Part shown: positions 6,838-9,126 of the stretch, piece by piece
Numbering within the stretch: position 1 is the first letter of the stretch
How the letters are laid out: every line of letters begins with the position of its first letter
Assembly: GCA_030593425.1 (NCBI GenBank)
Contig: JAUVHF010000055.1
Location: 1 to 9,126, forward strand
Origin: Anaerolineales bacterium
GTDB lineage: Bacteria > Chloroflexota > Anaerolineae > UBA7937
DNA: 9,126 bases
Direction: 5' to 3'
Made by a program: the position numbers and the translations under genes
The notes under the pieces: model-generated
What the model was told of the DNA's origin: nothing
The model's database searches: none
Seen by the model: only the letters and a program-made list of their open reading frames with translations

Positions 6838-6981
6838 TTAGGACGCGGTTTTCGACATTAACACCTCGTCAGGATCCCCTCCAACGATTGTGCCCTCCTT
6901 GGCCATCTCCCACCCAAAAAACGATATCTGATGACGCGTGCTCTCTTTGCGAAGGCCTTGACTTTGTGATAAAATTATCAA
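6838..6981 (-). pseudogene. Possible decayed fragment of a luciferase-like flavin monooxygenase
   Basis: Reading the - strand from a TTG at 6981 to a TAA at 6838-6840 gives 47 residues. The second half reads GWEMAKEGTIVGGDPDEV before degenerating and stopping. The pattern of an acidic/Gly turn, hydrophobic pair and GDPDEV resembles the C-terminal region of luciferase-like (LLM) flavin- or F420-dependent oxidoreductases, where a G-x-P-(D/E)-x-V motif is common. The first half shows no recognisable family feature, and both ends of the domain would be missing. It overlaps the proposed promoter of the divergent radical SAM gene, consistent with dead sequence. Short-motif chance matches are possible, so this is a weak call. 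Confidence 0.3.
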
Positions 6982-6986
6982 ACAGA
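6958..6986 (+). promoter_or_regulatory. Palindromic promoter/operator candidate of the radical SAM gene
   Basis: TTGACT (6958-6963) is a good -35 hexamer, but no convincing -10 lies 16-18 nt downstream (AACAGA at 6981-6986). The extended element TGTGATAAAAT, ending at 6975, is an alternative -10 with a weak TTTGCG at -35. Over it lies the inverted repeat TGATAA-AA-TTATCA (6967-6980), with six perfect pairs per arm. A repressor or activator dimer could bind here about 30 nt before the ATG at 7009. Which element is used cannot be decided from sequence. Confidence 0.4.
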
Positions 6987-7008
6987 ATCATTATCGGTCT
7001 GGAGAGCG

Positions 7009-7902
7009 ATGTTCGGAGGAGATTACCTCTACTTTTTGAAGCATAATTTGGGCAGCCGGCTTTTGGGGTGGAGGCAGCCCCTCCTGGCGGGGCTGAAGGT
7101 CACGCACCACTGCAACCTCCATTGCCGGGGTTGCCCCTTTTGGAAAAAGGATGGCTCTGCTATAACTTTGCCTCAGGCCCAGGGGGCGATGAGGCAACTC
7201 CACGAGGACGGCGTGCGCCTTTTGATCTTGGAAGGGGGTGAGCCCTTTCTCTGGCGGGATGGGGAGCACACCTTGGTGGATATCGTGGCCGAAGCGAAGA
7301 ACCTTTTCTTTTGCGTGGGGATCACCACCAACGGGACTCTACCCCTGGAGAGCCAGGCGGATATCCTCTGGGTGAGTATCGACGGGCTCAGGGAGAACCA
7401 TAACTACAATCGGGGCCCCATCTTTGACAAGGTGATAGCCAATATCGAGGCTTCTTCTCACCCCAAACTCTTGGCCAACATAACCATCAACCGGCGCAAT
7501 TGGCAGGAGATACCGGAACTGGTCAAATTCTTGGCCCCTAAGGTGAAGGGTATCACCATCCAGTTCTATTACCCCTATGAGGGGACGGAGGACCTCTTTC
7601 TCCCCTTTCCTGAGCGGCGCAAGGTCTTGGACCAACTCATCGCGCTCAAGAAAGAGGGCTATCCGGTGAGCGATTCAGTGACCGCATTAGAGGCGCTCAA
7701 AGATAACAGTTGGCTTTGTCATCCTTGGCTCATTGCCAGCGTGGAGCCTGATGGGACCATCACCCATGGTTGCTACCTCAGGAACCGGGCCCAGATAAGT
7801 TGCGCTAACTGTGGTTTCGCCGCCCACGCTGAGGTCTCCCTGGCCTACGACTGGGATTGGGAAGCGATCAAGGTCGGTGGGGAAATATTCGGATTTAGGT
7901 GA
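7009..7902 (+). CDS. Radical SAM protein with Cys-rich C-terminal auxiliary cluster region
   Basis: This 297-residue radical SAM enzyme has Cys35, Cys39 and Cys42 in CNLHCRGC, the C-x3-C-x2-C site that holds the SAM-binding [4Fe-4S] cluster. The SAM-contacting GGEP follows at 76-79, and TTNGT (106-110) and WVSIDGL (121-127) are typical later barrel strands. The C-terminus has four further cysteines: Cys237, Cys255, Cys265 and Cys268 (HGC near 255, then CANCGF). This is compatible with one auxiliary Fe-S cluster of the SPASM/twitch kind. The reaction is unknown; this group covers peptide modification, cofactor synthesis and lipid chemistry, and no partner peptide is seen nearby. The ATG has GGAGAG at 7001-7006. 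The gene stands alone with its own promoter region; it shares no operon with the oxidoreductase downstream, which has its own promoter. A short AGTTG/CAACT stem (7907-7911/7920-7924) follows the stop but lacks a T-run. Confidence 0.9.
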   Translation: MFGGDYLYFLKHNLGSRLLGWRQPLLAGLKVTHHCNLHCRGCPFWKKDGSAITLPQAQGAMRQLHEDGVRLLILEGGEPFLWRDGEHTLVDIVAEAKNLFFCVGITTNGTLPLESQADILWVSIDGLRENHNYNRGPIFDKVIANIEASSHPKLLANITINRRNWQEIPELVKFLAPKVKGITIQFYYPYEGTEDLFLPFPERRKVLDQLIALKKEGYPVSDSVTALEALKDNSWLCHPWLIASVEPDGTITHGCYLRNRAQISCANCGFAAHAEVSLAYDWDWEAIKVGGEIFGFR

Positions 7903-7925
7903 AGCCAGTTGTTGCCTTGCAACTC

Positions 7926-7954
7926 TTGACATGAGGCAGAGATGGTGCTAGGAT
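7926..7954 (+). promoter_or_regulatory. Sigma70 promoter of the aldehyde oxidoreductase leader
   Basis: A perfect -35 TTGACA (7926-7931) is followed after a 17-nt spacer by TAGGAT (7949-7954), which is preceded by TGC to give an extended -10. This is the best promoter in the window. Initiation about 7 nt downstream falls at or near A7961, the first base before the CCTCC strand of the structured RNA, so almost the whole 5' leader is aptamer. Confidence 0.8.
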
Positions 7955-7960
7955 GAGAAT

Positions 7961-8045
7961 ACCTCCGATTCATCGGCTCCCCCGGGGAACGATGAACGAT
8001 AAGGTGTGGGGAGCAATCCCCACGCCCGCCAGTGCGCAAAGGAGG
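7961..8045 (+). promoter_or_regulatory. Candidate Moco/Tuco-class riboswitch aptamer
   Basis: A compact folded RNA lies between the promoter and the oxidoreductase gene. The closing helix is CCTCC (7962-7966) with GGAGG (8041-8045). TTCATCG (7969-7975) pairs with CGATGAA (7990-7996) around a CCCC/GGGG hairpin. GGTGTGGGG (8003-8011) pairs over nine positions, one a G-U, with CCCCACGCC (8018-8026) around AGCAAT. Conserved-looking single strands are GGGGAACGATGAACG, GCCAGTG and AAAGGAGG. These match my memory of the Moco RNA motif (Rfam MOCO_RNA_motif), which senses molybdenum or tungsten pterin cofactor. The downstream gene encodes an enzyme that uses exactly such a cofactor, which strongly supports the call. 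The helix layout is read from sequence; class membership is from memory and would need a covariance-model search. Confidence 0.75.
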
Positions 8046-8070
8046 CAACTCTAAGGGTTGTTTCCTTTTT
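8041..8070 (+). terminator. Intrinsic terminator overlapping the riboswitch closing helix
   Basis: GGAGGCAACTC (8041-8051) pairs with GGGTTGTTTCC (8055-8065) as an 11-bp stem (three G-U pairs) with a TAA loop, followed directly by TTTTT (8066-8070). AAA at 8038-8040 can extend pairing into the T-run. Its 5' arm begins with the same GGAGG that closes the aptamer, so the two structures exclude each other. It lies about 95 nt before the oxidoreductase start and so must be a conditional attenuator rather than the end of an operon. Confidence 0.75.
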
Positions 8071-8109
8071 GATTATTGTCGCGTAAAGAGGTCGAGGGAA
8101 GGAGGTGAT

Positions 8110-8151
8110 TTGGAGGACAAAGTTGTCAGACACCTCAGAGGAGAGATCTAG
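8110..8151 (+). CDS. Possible 13-residue leader peptide before the oxidoreductase
   Basis: A near-perfect Shine-Dalgarno AAGGAGGTGA (8099-8108) stands too far (over 55 nt) from the oxidoreductase ATG to serve it, but is correctly spaced for a TTG at 8110 that opens a short frame, MEDKVVRHLRGEI, ending at TAG 8149-8151. The next Shine-Dalgarno (GGGAGGAG, 8154-8161) follows at once. GAGGTG (8102-8107) can pair with CACCTC (8131-8136), with GACA/TGTC (8116-8119/8124-8127) inside, which would hide the first ribosome site. No family resemblance is seen; an mRNA-stabilising or attenuating role is conjecture, and the site may instead be non-coding. Confidence 0.3.
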   Translation: MEDKVVRHLRGEI

Positions 8152-8164
8152 AAGGGAGGAGACC

Positions 8165-9126
8165 ATGAAACTAGGAGGATACGCTAATAAGATCGCTCGT
8201 ATCAACCTCACCGATGGTCAAGTCAGGTACGAAGAGATCAAAGAGGAGGACGCTCGGAAATACATAGGTGGTCGCGGCCTGGGGGTGAAATATCTCTTGG
8301 ACAATGGGCCAGAGGTGGAGCCCCTATCCCCGGACAATATCTTATGCGTTATGGTGGGCCCTCTCACAGGCACCGAAGCGAAGATGAGCGGCCGACTCTG
8401 TGTGGTCACCAAGTCGCCCCTCACCGGAACCTGCACTGATTCCCACATGGGCGGTTGGACGGGGGCCAAACTCAAGTGGGCTGGTTTCGACGGGTTGGTA
8501 TTCAAGGGCAAGGCCCAGAGCCCCGCTTACGCCCTTGTCGAGGATGGTACCGTCACGCTGCACGACGCTTCGGATCTGTGGGGCAAGTCGGTGCACGAGA
8601 CCATCGACCTCATGCGGGAGAAACACGGTGAGGGTGCAGCGGTGATGAGCATTGGGCCCGCAGGGGAAAAGTTGGTGCGCTTCGCCTGCTGGGTCAATGC
8701 CGATGAGCGTGCCTCGGGGCGGGGCGGCACTGGCGCGGTGGCAGGCTCAAAGAACCTCAAGTGCATCGTCATCAAGGGGAGGCGGGCCAACATGCCCCAG
8801 CCGGCCGAGCCAGAGGCTTTCGAGAAGGCCAACAAAGCCGCATTGGACAAGATCCGGGAGGTACCCACCACAGAGCCGGTGGAGGGCGACCTGCACGTGC
8901 ACGGCACCAACGTGCTGATGAACATGGTCAACGAGATTGGCGCCCTACCCACGCGTAACGCGCAGCGCTCCGACTTCCCTCAGGCAGATGCCATCGGCGG
9001 GGAGACGGTCGCCGATACCATACTGGAAAGGCACCCGTCCTGTTTCGGCTGCCCTGTGGGCTGCAAGAAAGAGGTGGAGATCACCGAGGGGAAGTACGCG
9101 GGGCTTCACATGGAAAGCGTGGAGTA
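8165..9126 (+). CDS. Aldehyde:ferredoxin oxidoreductase, tungsten pterin enzyme (partial, N-terminal half)
   Basis: The first 320 codons of an AOR-family enzyme are present; the gene runs off the right edge (the family is about 600 residues). These enzymes oxidise aldehydes to carboxylic acids, or the reverse, with ferredoxin, using a tungsten (sometimes molybdenum) bis-pterin centre and one [4Fe-4S] cluster in the anaerobic cytoplasm. Visible marks: the N-terminal GGYANKIARINLTDG opening, YIGGRGLGVKYLL (33-45), GPLTGT (65-70), SPLTGTCTDSHMGG (84-97), the pterin-binding RASGRGGTGAVAGSKNLK (182-199), and the cluster cysteines Cys293, Cys296 and Cys300 in CFGCPVGC; the fourth cysteine lies beyond the edge. 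ATG 8165 has GGGAGGAG at 8154-8161. An in-frame GTG at 8105 would add 20 residues unlike the family start and is rejected. Expression is probably controlled by the riboswitch and terminator upstream. Codon use shifts to more G/C-ending codons after about residue 110. Confidence 0.95.
   Translation, partial: MKLGGYANKIARINLTDGQVRYEEIKEEDARKYIGGRGLGVKYLLDNGPEVEPLSPDNILCVMVGPLTGTEAKMSGRLCVVTKSPLTGTCTDSHMGGWTGAKLKWAGFDGLVFKGKAQSPAYALVEDGTVTLHDASDLWGKSVHETIDLMREKHGEGAAVMSIGPAGEKLVRFACWVNADERASGRGGTGAVAGSKNLKCIVIKGRRANMPQPAEPEAFEKANKAALDKIREVPTTEPVEGDLHVHGTNVLMNMVNEIGALPTRNAQRSDFPQADAIGGETVADTILERHPSCFGCPVGCKKEVEITEGKYAGLHMESVE

Larger units (their letters stand above)
6716..7008. other. Mostly non-coding gap between the TIM-barrel and radical SAM genes
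   Basis: This 293-nt stretch has no full gene. It is visibly more A/T-rich than the flanks, especially 6901-7000. It holds a possible decayed - strand coding fragment (6838-6981), an inverted repeat in the promoter region of the next gene (6967-6980), and the GGAGAG ribosome-binding site (7001-7006) of the radical SAM gene. I see no tRNA, no insertion-sequence ends and no hairpin followed by a T-run. Confidence 0.7.

Noticed and set aside
6660..6859. Second - strand open frame over the end of the TIM-barrel gene
   Set aside because: It has no motif I recognise and largely overlaps a well supported gene; likely chance.
7907..7924. AGTTG/CAACT stem after the radical SAM gene as an intrinsic terminator
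   Set aside because: Only 5 bp with an 8-nt loop and no T-run; it runs directly into the next promoter's -35.
8105..8164. In-frame GTG at 8105 as the oxidoreductase start, adding 20 residues
   Set aside because: The extension is charged and unlike the family's start at MKLGGY; ATG 8165 has its own well spaced GGGAGGAG.
8527..8952. Reverse-strand 141-codon frame opposite the oxidoreductase
   Set aside because: The + strand encodes an unmistakable AOR with pterin-binding motifs; the antisense frame has no family features.
1..9126. CRISPR array, tRNA, rRNA or insertion sequence
   Set aside because: No regularly spaced direct repeats, no tRNA-like cloverleaf, no rRNA-like stretch and no transposase were found on either strand.

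Overview
The window reads as ordinary bacterial chromosome, probably from an anaerobic and perhaps thermophilic bacterium. A Chloroflexota-like source is my tentative guess, from the style of the ComEA-type N-terminus (one membrane helix, a Thr/Pro-rich linker, then a PGVYFLP-type SLBB segment), the M29 aminopeptidase and the tungsten-type aldehyde ferredoxin oxidoreductase. No 16S or other marker gene is present to confirm this. Every well supported gene is on the + strand.

Layout: (1) 74-4329 holds a sigma70-like promoter followed by a closely spaced run. It contains a membrane serine protease of the NfeD family, its usual partner a slipin/SPFH protein, a cation diffusion facilitator, and an M29 metallo-aminopeptidase. 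A small overlapping ORF between the last two looks like the tail of a second, lost CDF transporter. (2) 4330-4492 is an untranslated stretch with several good hairpins, leading into a complete amidinohydrolase of the DDAH/arginine deiminase superfamily. That gene has visibly more G/C-ending codons than its neighbours. (3) 5397-6715 holds an in-frame chimera of the ComEA N-terminus and the ComEC C-terminus, overlapped by 4 nt with a TIM-barrel sugar isomerase/endonuclease-IV-like protein. (4) 6716-7008 is mostly non-coding and carries a possible decayed flavin-monooxygenase fragment on the - strand plus a palindromic promoter-region element. (5) 7009-7902 is a radical SAM protein with a Cys-rich C-terminus. 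(6) 7926-9126 holds a good promoter, a structured RNA that matches my memory of the Moco (molybdenum cofactor) riboswitch class, an overlapping intrinsic terminator, and an aldehyde:ferredoxin oxidoreductase that runs off the right edge.

The most interesting part is the regulatory leader of the oxidoreductase. Transcription should start almost exactly at the first base pair of the aptamer. The 3' strand of the aptamer's closing helix (GGAGG, 8041-8045) is also the 5' arm of the terminator. Cofactor binding should therefore prevent termination and turn the gene on: a bis-pterin enzyme made only when its own cofactor is available. The second notable item is the ComEA-ComEC fusion, which looks like a deletion scar that removed the DNA-uptake channel but left an intact reading frame. 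The small ORF after the CDF transporter may be another such scar.
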